A DNA stretch of 64,000 nucleotides from an uncultured Solobacterium sp. (lineage in GTDB: Bacteria > Bacillota_I > Bacilli_A > Erysipelotrichales > Erysipelotrichaceae), in contig URYK01000011.1 in the NCBI GenBank assembly GCA_900552125.1, forward strand, positions 1-64,000, given 5' to 3'. The notes under the pieces were generated by a model. That model searched no databases, was not told where the DNA came from, and worked only from the letters and a program-made list of their open reading frames with translations. Below are positions 54,027-64,000 of the stretch, one piece after another (within the stretch, counting starts at the first letter, position 1; each line of letters opens with the position of its first letter). The translations under genes and the position numbers were made by a program.

Positions 54027-54284
54027 ATGAAAAAAATACCAATGCGTAGATGTGTTGCGACAAATGAAAGCCTTCCAAAAAAAGAATTAATTCGTATTGT
54101 CCGTACACCGGAACATACGATTGAGATTGATGAAACTGGGAAAAGAAATGGCAGAGGAGCTTACTTAAAACGCAGTGTAGAAGCTGTAGAAATCGCAAAA
54201 AAAAGAAAATCACTTGTACGATCCCTTGAATGTGAAGTACCTGACGAAGTGTATGAAAAATTAAAGGAGATGTTCAGTGAATGA
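54027..54284 (+). CDS. rnpM: RNase P modulator RnpM (YlxR, DUF448)
   Basis: An 85-aa YlxR protein with the family core RRCVATNESLPKKELIRIVR and GKRNGRGAYLKRS. It was described in Bacillus as an RNA-binding protein that modulates RNase P. It lies between nusA and ylxQ as usual. The ATG follows AAAGGAGGCC. It overlaps ylxQ by 4 bases. Confidence 0.93.
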   Translation: MKKIPMRRCVATNESLPKKELIRIVRTPEHTIEIDETGKRNGRGAYLKRSVEAVEIAKKRKSLVRSLECEVPDEVYEKLKEMFSE

Positions 54285-54574
54285 AAGATGCAGCTGGTCT
54301 ATTGGGACTTTGCACGCGTGCAAGAAAAATAGCAACAGGAGAAACCATTTATCGTAAGTTTCAGACACATCAGGTTCATTTGCTGATATTAGCAGAGGAT
54401 ATTGGTGATAATTCTAAAAAGAAGCTTACTGATAAATGTAATTTCTACCATGTAGACTATGTTTACATGGACGCATCAGTAATGAATATGGCAATCGGAG
54501 ATTGTAATAGAAAAGCAATCGCAATTCTAGATAAAGGATTTGCGAAGCAGATTATAGCTTGCTTGAAAGGCTAG
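54281..54574 (+). CDS. ylxQ: L7Ae family RNA-binding protein YlxQ
   Basis: A 97-aa L7Ae/L30e-like protein. It shows [33 protein letters not shown] and the C-terminal [19 protein letters not shown]. Family members bind kink-turn RNAs. It is coupled to rnpM by an ATGA overlap and lies upstream of infB, the standard order. Confidence 0.92.
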   Translation: MKDAAGLLGLCTRARKIATGETIYRKFQTHQVHLLILAEDIGDNSKKKLTDKCNFYHVDYVYMDASVMNMAIGDCNRKAIAILDKGFAKQIIACLKG

Positions 54575-54582
54575 GTGATTAT

Positions 54583-56430
54583 ATGGCAAGACAACAGCAG
54601 AAAAAAGGAAACAACAATCGGAAGAATAACAACCGAAATAAGAATTTTGCACCTAAAAAAGAGCGCGTAGAAGTGAAAGAAATCACATATAGCACTCCAT
54701 TGACGGTAGGAGAATTAGCAGAAAAATTAAATCGCAATGCGAGTGAAATCATCAAACTGCTGTTCATGATGGGAACAATGGTTACCATCAATTCAACTTT
54801 AGATGATGAAACGATTGAATTAGTCTGCATGGAATGGAATGTAGATGTTCATAAAGAAGTCATTATTGAAGAAAGTGATTTTGAAGAACAGTTAGAAGTA
54901 GAGGAAGATGAATCCTTATTAGAAACACGTCCTCCAGTAGTAACTATTATGGGTCATGTCGATCATGGGAAAACTACATTGTTGGATACTATTCGTAAAA
55001 CACATGTTACGGAAGGTGAATTTGGTGGTATTACACAGCACATTGGTGCATACCAGGTAAATGTAAAAGGAAAGAAAGTAACATTCCTTGATACTCCTGG
55101 ACATGAAGCGTTTACTGCTATGCGTGCACGTGGAGCTAAGGTTACTGACTTAGTTATCATTGTTGTAGCTGCCGATGATGGAGTTATGCCACAGACAAAA
55201 GAAGCCGTTGATCATGCGAAAGCAGCAGGTGTTCCGGTTATCGTGGCAGTTAATAAAATTGATAAGCCAACTGCAAATCGTGACCGTATCGTATCACAGA
55301 TGAGTGAATTAGGATTAATGCCAGAAGAATGGGGCGGAGATACTATTTATGCGGATATCTCAGCAAAATTCGGAACTGGTGTCAGTGATTTATTGGAGAC
55401 AATTCTAGTTGTTTCTGAAGTATACAACTTCCGTGCAAATCCAAACAAACTAGCAACTGGTACAGTAATTGAAGCTAAATTGGATAAGGGAAGAGGTCCT
55501 GTTACTACTTTATTAGTACAGGGTGGAACATTGCATACAGGAGATTCTTTAGTTGTAGGTACAGCTTATGGTAAAGTTCGTAAAATGACAGATGATCTAG
55601 GTCGTGAAATTAAAAAGGCACTTCCTTCAACACCAGTCGAAATCATTGGCTTAAATGATGTACCTATTGCAGGAGATATCTTTAAAGTATTTGATAATGA
55701 AAAGAAAGCTCGTCAGATTGCGGAAACACGCTTAAATAAGAAAATTGCTTCTGAACGTAATGCGACAGGAGCAGCTATGTCCTTAGATGATTTAGCTCGT
55801 CAGATAGAAGAAGGCGAAGTAAAGGAAGTAAATGTAATTGTAAAAGCCGATGTACAGGGTAGTGCAGAAGCTGTAAAAGCTAGTATGGAAAAAATCGATG
55901 TACAGGGAGTACGAGTAAATGTAATTCGTTCTCAGGCAGGAGCTATTACAGAGTCTGATATCTTATTAGCTAGTGCTTCTCATGCAGTAATTTATGGATT
56001 CAATGTTCGTCCAAACGCTTTAGTACGTAAAAAAGCAGAGGAAGAAGGAATTGAAATTCGTCTTCATAATATCATTTATAAAGCATTGGAAGAAATGGAA
56101 AATGCTATGAAGGGTATGCTTGCGCCAGTATATGAAGAAGTTATTATCGGGCAGTGTGAAGTTCGTCAAATTTATAAGGTATCTAAAGTTGGTACGATTG
56201 CCGGCTGTATGGTTACAGATGGTTGTGTCCGTAAAGATTGCGGTGTTCGTCTGATTCGTGATGGAGTGGTTATTTATACAGGTAAATTAGGTTCTCTGAA
56301 ACGTTTCCAGAATGACGCAAAAGAAGTTAATAATGGATATGAATGTGGTCTTACTATAGAAAACTTTAATGATATTAAAGTAGATGACATCATTGAAGCG
56401 TATGAAGATCAGCAAGTTGATCCAGAATAA
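54583..56430 (+). CDS. infB: Translation initiation factor IF-2
   Basis: A 615-aa IF-2. A short basic, Gln/Asn-rich N-terminus ([16 protein letters not shown]) is followed by the N2 domain, the G domain ([24 protein letters not shown]) and C-terminal domains. It recruits initiator tRNA to the 30S subunit. The N-terminal region is shorter than in Bacillus (716 aa). The ATG at 54583 follows GCTAGGTGATTAT; the TTG eight codons upstream lies within ylxQ and has no clear ribosome binding site. Confidence 0.97.
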   Translation: MARQQQKKGNNNRKNNNRNKNFAPKKERVEVKEITYSTPLTVGELAEKLNRNASEIIKLLFMMGTMVTINSTLDDETIELVCMEWNVDVHKEVIIEESDFEEQLEVEEDESLLETRPPVVTIMGHVDHGKTTLLDTIRKTHVTEGEFGGITQHIGAYQVNVKGKKVTFLDTPGHEAFTAMRARGAKVTDLVIIVVAADDGVMPQTKEAVDHAKAAGVPVIVAVNKIDKPTANRDRIVSQMSELGLMPEEWGGDTIYADISAKFGTGVSDLLETILVVSEVYNFRANPNKLATGTVIEAKLDKGRGPVTTLLVQGGTLHTGDSLVVGTAYGKVRKMTDDLGREIKKALPSTPVEIIGLNDVPIAGDIFKVFDNEKKARQIAETRLNKKIASERNATGAAMSLDDLARQIEEGEVKEVNVIVKADVQGSAEAVKASMEKIDVQGVRVNVIRSQAGAITESDILLASASHAVIYGFNVRPNALVRKKAEEEGIEIRLHNIIYKALEEMENAMKGMLAPVYEEVIIGQCEVRQIYKVSKVGTIAGCMVTDGCVRKDCGVRLIRDGVVIYTGKLGSLKRFQNDAKEVNNGYECGLTIENFNDIKVDDIIEAYEDQQVDPE

Positions 56431-56445
56431 GATTAAGGTGATTAT

Positions 56446-56784
56446 ATGACATTGAAAGCTGAGAAAATAGCAGGTATCATACAAAAAGAAGTATCTGATA
56501 TTATTCAATTCTCTTTAAAAGATCCTAAAATTGGATTTATTACAATTACTGATGTAACGGTAACTAACGATTTATCAATTGCGAAAATCTTCGTTTCTTT
56601 CTTAGGCCAGAAACCAAGAGAAGAGGCAGGAATGAAAGCATTACAGCGTAGCAAAGGATATATTCGCAGTGAATTAGCTAAACGAATGAAAATTCGTAAA
56701 GTTCCTGAATTAGTATTTAAGATTGATGATTCTCTTGAAAGAGGAAATCGAATTGATCAAATCATTAGTGAAATAAACAAATAG
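56446..56784 (+). CDS. rbfA: Ribosome-binding factor A
   Basis: A 112-aa RbfA with the KH-like fold (DPKIGFITITDVTVTNDLS, AKIFVSFLGQ, RKVPELVFKIDDSLERG). It helps 16S rRNA processing and cold adaptation. It is the last gene of the rimP operon. The ATG follows TTAAGGTGATTAT. Confidence 0.96.
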   Translation: MTLKAEKIAGIIQKEVSDIIQFSLKDPKIGFITITDVTVTNDLSIAKIFVSFLGQKPREEAGMKALQRSKGYIRSELAKRMKIRKVPELVFKIDDSLERGNRIDQIISEINK

Positions 56785-56786
56785 AA

Positions 56787-56822
56787 AAAAGGAACTGGAG
56801 AGCAATTTCTCTAGTTCCTTTT
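56787..56822 (+). terminator. Terminator of the rimP-rbfA operon
   Basis: A 15-bp stem (56787-56801 with 56808-56822), fully paired with one G-T pair, has a 6-base loop and ends in T residues. Confidence 0.93.
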
Positions 56823-56846
56823 CATATGTGGTGAAGAGTATAAAAA

Positions 56847-56900
56847 AGTTACCTCATTAATTAGCACAATTTCAGTGATTTCTAAAATAATGAGGTAACT
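56847..56900 (-). terminator. Long-loop inverted repeat, probable terminator of the P-type ATPase gene
   Basis: AGTTACCTCATTA (56847-56859) and TAATGAGGTAACT (56888-56900) form a perfect 13-bp inverted repeat separated by 28 bases. On the minus strand it follows the ATPase stop by 5 bases and is continued by six T residues, so termination is likely, although the loop is unusually large. Confidence 0.65.
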
Positions 56901-56905
56901 ATATT

Positions 56906-59266
56906 TTATCTACCAACGTTTGTTAATCTTTCTTTTATTTTAAAATGTTTACCAAAGCGGTAGAAGAAATCCATTACAAATGGGATAGCCGCAATACCTA
57001 CAATTGTGAATAATAATTGTAGGCGTGATAATCTTACTAAAGAGAATACATTAGGAAGAAGAATGATGCATGAAATAAACAAGATTGTCATTAAGGAAAA
57101 GATAAGGAAACGTTTTTTAGTAAATGGAGAACATACTCTATATAAAACAATCAATGAACTAGTACCTGTTAGTAATACACACATCGTAGACATAGCTTTT
57201 GGTGTAATAGGTATGACAATAGAAATAATATTTACATAAAGAATACTTAATACTACGCATAATGCTCCAGGGAATGCTCTTCCTAATACATTGATCAAAA
57301 AGTTACCTTCCACTCTTGCATAATTAGCTTCTAAAGCTAGGAAAAATGATGGAATACCAATCGTACAAGAGGATATTAAGGTAAGCTGAATCGGTTCAAA
57401 AGGATAACGGCTTAAGAAGAATAGGGTCAATATACTCAAGATAGTAGAAAACGTTGTTTTTACTAAGAATAAAGAGGCAGCACGTTGAATATTATTGATG
57501 ACACGTCTTCCTTCATTTACGATGTGAGGCATGTTCGCAAAGTTATTATCCAATAAAACAAGATTAGCAATATTTTTTGCAGCTTCACTGCCTTGGGCTA
57601 CCGATATGCTGCAATCTGCTTCCTTTAATGCCATAACATCATTTACGCCATCACCAATCATTGCGGTTACATGACCCTGTTCCTTAAGCGCTTTGATCAT
57701 AAGTTTTTTCTGTAATGGAGAAACACGCCCAAATACAGTATACTCTTTTACTGCATCATAAATCATATCATCACTAAGAGTGCTTGCATCAATATAGCGA
57801 TCATAGTTTTTCAGATTTGCCTTATGTGCGATTTCATGTACGGTACGTGGATCATCACCACTGATTACCTTTATATCTACACCTTGTGCTATAAAATAAT
57901 CCAATGTTTTTGGGGCTTCTTTACGAATTGGATCACTTAATAAAATAAGGGATAATATTTCATTGTTTTTTGAAGGTTCTTCCTGCATCATTTCACTAGT
58001 ATAAGCTAAAGTTAGTACACGATTTCCTAAACTAGCATAGCGAGTTATCTCTTTTTGCAGCTCAGGATCATTATGATCACTTACAAATTCATAGGCACCT
58101 AAAATATAAGTCCCTTTGTTTTTAAAACTTACAGCACTTAATTTTCTGGCACTGGAAAAAGGAAGAGTCTGTACGGACTGATATATATTGAAATTATTTG
58201 GAATATAATTTCGTATAGCCTGTGCTGTCGCATTATCATCGGGTAATGCAAGTAACATATTGCCTAAGATTTCAAGGATTTCATCCTTTTCTCCTTGAAG
58301 TGCGATAATATCTTCTACCTGCATGTTTCCTTCAGTTAGAGTACCTGTTTTATCTAAACATAAGGTATCAACTCTTGCCAATGTCTCTATGCAATATAAT
58401 TCCTGAACTAATGTTTTTTTCTTCGCAAGATTAATTGAGCCAACAGCTAGAGCAATACTGGTTAGCAGAACCAAGCCTTCAGGAATCATACCAATCAACG
58501 CTGCGACTGTAGATACAATAGAAGAAGATAGACCGCTTTCTGTCATAAAATATTGTTTACTAAATAAAAGTATACCAACCGGAATAATGATGATTCCAAT
58601 ATTTTTAATGATAAAATTAATAGAATCTCGTAATTGTGATTTATGTCTTCTGAATGATTTTGCATCTTTCATAATTGTAGAGGCATAATTATCTTTCCCT
58701 ACATGTTTTACCTGCACTTTTGCAGTACCGCTTACGACAAAACTTCCTGAATATAATTCATCATGTTTCTTTTTCACGATGACATCGGATTCTCCTGTAA
58801 TCAATGATTCATTTACTTCTAAACGTCCATCAATTACAATGGCATCTGCACATACTTGAGAACCTGTTTCCAAACAGAGGATGTCGTCAATTACGATTTC
58901 ATCCATATGTAATTTCACTTCTTTGCCATTACGTAGCAAGGTAACATAAGGTTCACTGATCAGGGATAGTTTATCCAACACTCGTTTTGCGCGTATTTCT
59001 TGAAAAATACCGATTACAAGGTTAGAAAATACCACTCCCAGAAATAATAAATTTTTATAAGAACCAATAAAAATGATAAGACCTGCTAAGACTGCATTAA
59101 TAAGATTAAATAGTGTAAATATATTATCTCTAAAGATTTCTTTATAACTTTTTGTGATACGATCTTCTTGAGTATTGATATATCCTGCATCAATACGTTC
59201 TTTCACTTGGTCGTCGTTTAGTCCATAAGCAGGATCGATCCATTCTGTATTATTTGTTTTATGCAT
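56906..59266 (-). CDS. Cation-translocating P-type ATPase
   Basis: A 786-aa P-type ATPase. It has the A-domain motif LITGESD (155-161), the M4 motif IPEGLVLLTS (261-270), the phosphorylated aspartate D305 in DKTGTLTEG, VISGDDPRTVHEIA and the hinge MIGDGVNDVMALKEAD. Ten transmembrane segments are likely. No heavy-metal N-terminal domain and no CPC motif are present, which excludes copper-type pumps. The IPEGLVLL form recalls the CtpE-like group linked to calcium, but the ion is not provable here. The ATG follows GAGGTGATTCC. It is transcribed alone, with an extended -10 (minus strand TGATATAAT, 59294-59286). Confidence 0.92.
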   Translation of the reverse strand: MHKTNNTEWIDPAYGLNDDQVKERIDAGYINTQEDRITKSYKEIFRDNIFTLFNLINAVLAGLIIFIGSYKNLLFLGVVFSNLVIGIFQEIRAKRVLDKLSLISEPYVTLLRNGKEVKLHMDEIVIDDILCLETGSQVCADAIVIDGRLEVNESLITGESDVIVKKKHDELYSGSFVVSGTAKVQVKHVGKDNYASTIMKDAKSFRRHKSQLRDSINFIIKNIGIIIIPVGILLFSKQYFMTESGLSSSIVSTVAALIGMIPEGLVLLTSIALAVGSINLAKKKTLVQELYCIETLARVDTLCLDKTGTLTEGNMQVEDIIALQGEKDEILEILGNMLLALPDDNATAQAIRNYIPNNFNIYQSVQTLPFSSARKLSAVSFKNKGTYILGAYEFVSDHNDPELQKEITRYASLGNRVLTLAYTSEMMQEEPSKNNEILSLILLSDPIRKEAPKTLDYFIAQGVDIKVISGDDPRTVHEIAHKANLKNYDRYIDASTLSDDMIYDAVKEYTVFGRVSPLQKKLMIKALKEQGHVTAMIGDGVNDVMALKEADCSISVAQGSEAAKNIANLVLLDNNFANMPHIVNEGRRVINNIQRAASLFLVKTTFSTILSILTLFFLSRYPFEPIQLTLISSCTIGIPSFFLALEANYARVEGNFLINVLGRAFPGALCVVLSILYVNIISIVIPITPKAMSTMCVLLTGTSSLIVLYRVCSPFTKKRFLIFSLMTILFISCIILLPNVFSLVRLSRLQLLFTIVGIAAIPFVMDFFYRFGKHFKIKERLTNVGR

Positions 59267-59352
59267 GGAATCACCTCATAGTAGTATTATATCAAATCTT
59301 ATGAAGAATTGTTCTTACAGATTCGTAATTTTCAATCGAAAGTATTTTTCTC

Positions 59353-59381
59353 TATACATCACATAATTGTCATGATATACT
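59353..59381 (+). promoter_or_regulatory. Promoter of the ABC-F gene
   Basis: TATACA (59353-59358, weak -35), 17 bases, TATACT (59376-59381) with TGa before it, 29 bases before the ATG. Confidence 0.6.
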
Positions 59382-59409
59382 TGTGCCTGTGAAGGAGTGC
59401 TGGTAATAA

Positions 59410-60963
59410 ATGAGTATAGTAACAGTAGAAAATATTTCTCATAGTTTTGGAGGAAGACAAATTTTAGAAAATGTATCTTTTCGTTTATTAAGTGGAGAAC
59501 ATGTAGGTTTAATAGGGGCAAATGGTGAAGGTAAATCTACCTTTTTGAATATATTGACTGGTAAACTGATTCCTGAAGAAGGGAAAGTGTCCTGGTGTCG
59601 TCGTATTACGAGAGGATATCTTGATCAGCATACAGTCTTAGAGAAAGGTAAAACAATTCTTGATGTTTTACATGATGCTTTTTCTTATCTTTTTGAATTA
59701 GAAAAAGAAATGATGCAGAAGTATGAAGAAATGTCTGATTGCGATGAAACAAGGATGGAAGTATTATTACAGGATGTTGGAGAAATTCAGGATATTCTAG
59801 AACATAGCGGATTTTATATGATAGATGCGAAAATTCAGGAAGTTGCGCAAGGACTAGGCTTAATGGATATTGGTCTTGATAAAGATGTTTCCATGTTGAG
59901 CGGAGGGCAGCGTTCTAAAGTTTTATTGTGTAAGCTTTTATTAGAAAATCCGATGATCTTGATTTTAGATGAGCCCACGAACTATTTAGATGAAGAACAT
60001 ATTACCTGGTTAAAGAACTTTTTATCATCATATGAACATGCCTTTATTTTAGTTTCTCATGATATTCCTTTCTTAAATAGTGTAGTTAACATTATCTATC
60101 ATGTTGAAAATTGTGAATTGACACGATATGTAGGAGATTATGATTATTTCCTTGAACAATATGCATTAAAGAAACGTCAGCAGGAAGCAGCATATGAAAA
60201 ACAACAGAAGGAAATTGCAGATCTAAAAGACTTTATTGCCCGTAATAAAGCACGAGTAGCTACACGTAACATGGCTCATTCTCGTCAGAAGAAGCTTGAT
60301 AAAATGGAACTGATCGAAAAGGTAAAGGAAAAAGTGAAACCTAGCTTTGAATTTCAGTCTGATCGAGCAAGCGGACGTGTTGTGTTTGATGCGAAGGATT
60401 TAGTAATCGGTTATGATGAGCCTCTAACTAAACCAATGAATTTACAGTTAGAAAGAAATAAAAAAGTCGCCATCAAAGGAGTAAATGGCTTAGGAAAAAC
60501 AACATTATTAAAAACATTAATGGGGATAATACCAGGAGTCAGCGGTCATGTTGAGGTGGATCCTTATGCAACGATTGGCTTCTTTGAGCAAGAAGTAGCA
60601 GGAGAGCGTCAAACTGCTTTGGATTATTTCTGGAAAGAATACCCTGCATTAAATAATGGAGAAGCACGTGCAGCTCTAGCAAAATGCGGCTTAACTACCG
60701 ATCACATTGAATCTAGCATGTATGTGTTGTCAGGAGGAGAACAGGCTAAGGTACGATTATGTGTTGTGATGAATAAAGCACATAATGTTCTTGTGCTAGA
60801 TGAGCCTACAAATCATTTAGATGTGGATGCTAAAGATGAGTTAAAACGGGCTTTAAAAGAATACAAAGGAACGATTTTACTAGTTTCTCATGATCCAGAC
60901 TTTTATGAAGGATTAGTAGATGAAATTTGGAATTTAGAAGAATGGACAACGAAAATCTTATAA
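59410..60963 (+). CDS. ABC-F family ATPase
   Basis: A 517-aa protein with two nucleotide-binding domains and no membrane part. Domain 1 has GANGEGKST, LSGGQRSK and LDEPTNYLD. A charged helical linker (about residues 250-310, RQQEAAYEKQQKEIADLKDF) follows. Domain 2 has [17 protein letters not shown] and LDEPTNHLD. ABC-F proteins act on the ribosome as translation factors, and some give antibiotic protection. Nothing here separates a housekeeping member (YbiT-like) from a resistance one. The ribosome binding site (GGAG) is 13 bases from the ATG, farther than usual. Confidence 0.92.
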   Translation: MSIVTVENISHSFGGRQILENVSFRLLSGEHVGLIGANGEGKSTFLNILTGKLIPEEGKVSWCRRITRGYLDQHTVLEKGKTILDVLHDAFSYLFELEKEMMQKYEEMSDCDETRMEVLLQDVGEIQDILEHSGFYMIDAKIQEVAQGLGLMDIGLDKDVSMLSGGQRSKVLLCKLLLENPMILILDEPTNYLDEEHITWLKNFLSSYEHAFILVSHDIPFLNSVVNIIYHVENCELTRYVGDYDYFLEQYALKKRQQEAAYEKQQKEIADLKDFIARNKARVATRNMAHSRQKKLDKMELIEKVKEKVKPSFEFQSDRASGRVVFDAKDLVIGYDEPLTKPMNLQLERNKKVAIKGVNGLGKTTLLKTLMGIIPGVSGHVEVDPYATIGFFEQEVAGERQTALDYFWKEYPALNNGEARAALAKCGLTTDHIESSMYVLSGGEQAKVRLCVVMNKAHNVLVLDEPTNHLDVDAKDELKRALKEYKGTILLVSHDPDFYEGLVDEIWNLEEWTTKIL

Positions 60964-60970
60964 GATATAT

Positions 60971-61004
60971 AAAAACGAAGCACTTGATAACGTACTTCGT
61001 TTTT
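60971..61004. terminator. Bidirectional terminator between the ABC-F gene and plsY
   Basis: AAAAACGAAG (60971-60980) and CTTCGTTTTT (60995-61004) form a 10-bp perfect stem with T tracts on both strands; the genes converge here. Confidence 0.88.
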
Positions 61005-61005
61005 A

Positions 61006-61617
61006 TTATAGCCATGAAACTTTGTTTTCAGTTCCATTTTTTATTTTTATAATGTTTCCTCTATGTCGATAGACAACTAATATTGTTAATAACCAGCTGG
61101 CAATGATAATTTCTACTCCATTATGAATCTGCATATAAGTAATAAACACACTGCTTACAAAGGCAGCTACCATACTGGATAAAGAAACCATTTTACTGAT
61201 ATATAAAACAATTAAGAATCCAATCAATGGAATGAAAAAATACCATGCATTTTGGAAAGTAAAAATAGATGTAGATAGAAGGAAACCAAACATTGTCGCA
61301 ACTGCTTTACCGCCTCTAAAACCAGCAAAGATTGGATAACAGTGTCCAAATGCTGCGGCAAAACCTGCCCAAATACTTGCGTTCTGATCAAAACAGGAAA
61401 CTATGCCAACTGCAACAACGACTTTTAAAACATCGCATACTATAACAGAAATACCTGCTTTTTTTCCTAATACACGTCCTGCATTTGTTCCTCCTAAATT
61501 ACCGCTTCCATAATTACGAACATCTGTTTTATAGAACAATTTTCCTATTACCAAAGCAAATGGAATGGAACCTAATAGATAACCTAAACCAAGATACCAG
61601 ATCCAGTTGATATTCAT
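61006..61617 (-). CDS. plsY: Glycerol-3-phosphate acyltransferase PlsY
   Basis: A 203-aa membrane enzyme that uses acyl-phosphate to make lysophosphatidic acid, the first step of phospholipid synthesis. Motifs are GYLLGSIPFA, the RNYGSGNLGGTNAGRVLG loop and the GHCYPIFAGFRGGKAVATMFG loop. The ATG at 61617 follows GAGGTGAATAC; an upstream in-frame start (61656) has no ribosome binding site. In many Firmicutes plsY lies divergent from parE, as here. Confidence 0.95.
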   Translation of the reverse strand: MNINWIWYLGLGYLLGSIPFALVIGKLFYKTDVRNYGSGNLGGTNAGRVLGKKAGISVIVCDVLKVVVAVGIVSCFDQNASIWAGFAAAFGHCYPIFAGFRGGKAVATMFGFLLSTSIFTFQNAWYFFIPLIGFLIVLYISKMVSLSSMVAAFVSSVFITYMQIHNGVEIIIASWLLTILVVYRHRGNIIKIKNGTENKVSWL

Positions 61618-61673
61618 TGTATTCACCTCATTTTTATAACATATATATTTTAGCATTTTAACCTATATTGTAA

Positions 61674-64000
<2,327 letters not shown>

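Noticed and set aside
57006..57239. 77-aa + strand frame inside the P-type ATPase
   Set aside because: It is antisense to membrane helices of the ATPase; no ribosome binding site.
59410..60963. ABC-F protein as an antibiotic resistance gene
   Set aside because: No feature separates it from housekeeping ABC-F proteins, and there is no resistance context or leader attenuator.

Overview
The window is low-GC Firmicutes chromosome. Gene content and order point to the Erysipelotrichia or a close relative. In favour are the many blocks of conserved order shared with Bacillus, an SMC of Mollicute-like length (976 aa), a NusA with a long acidic C-terminal tail as in mycoplasmas, and many TTG starts behind strong GAGGTGAT-type ribosome binding sites. 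The species cannot be named from this sequence alone. I see no prophage, insertion sequence, CRISPR array or tRNA gene. Almost everything is core genome, and most genes lie on the + strand.

Layout. 1-1067: 3' end of a 23S rRNA gene, a 5S rRNA gene and a terminator. 1137-12645: mnmA, a CPBP protease, recD2, a small membrane peptide, an AI-2E-type transporter, then alaS under a T-box, ireB, ruvX, a DUF1292 gene, mltG, udk and greA. 12729-18149: comEA, comEC, holA, a one-chain L-serine dehydratase, a short flavodoxin and a GIY-YIG protein. 18254-20888: a small accessory island with a MerR-methyltransferase fusion under a classical 19-bp-spacer MerR promoter, a GNAT acetyltransferase, a NUDIX gene wrecked by deletion, and a hemolysin III-type membrane protein. 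21161-30724: smc, ftsY, ylxM, ackA, nrnA, dnaE. 30755-33159: L21 leader, rplU, prp, rpmA, obgE. 33246-45347: xth, ruvAB, three alternating membrane-protein genes, comN, secDF, recJ, apt, relA.

45465-48169 is a second accessory stretch. It holds a GNAT gene, then a PadR repressor with a perfect palindrome at its own promoter, followed by three membrane or signalling proteins of unknown role. 48191-51735: ydcF and tmcAL on the minus strand, a monoglyceride-lipase-like hydrolase, yceD and rpmF. 51784-56784: the rimP-nusA-rnpM-ylxQ-infB-rbfA operon. 56906-64000: a P-type ATPase, an ABC-F protein, plsY, parE and the start of parC.

The core genes cover translation and its control (T-box alaS, rRNA, L21, L27, L32, rimP to rbfA, mnmA, tmcAL), DNA replication and repair (dnaE, holA, recD2, recJ, ruvAB, ruvX, xth, smc, parE), protein export (ftsY, ylxM, secDF), DNA uptake (comEA, comEC) and the stringent response (relA). 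Prp lies next to an L27 that carries the N-terminal extension Prp removes. The best candidates for something undescribed are the cysteine-bearing MerR-methyltransferase fusion and the PadR-controlled membrane operon. Both are modest: no clearly novel multi-gene system is visible.
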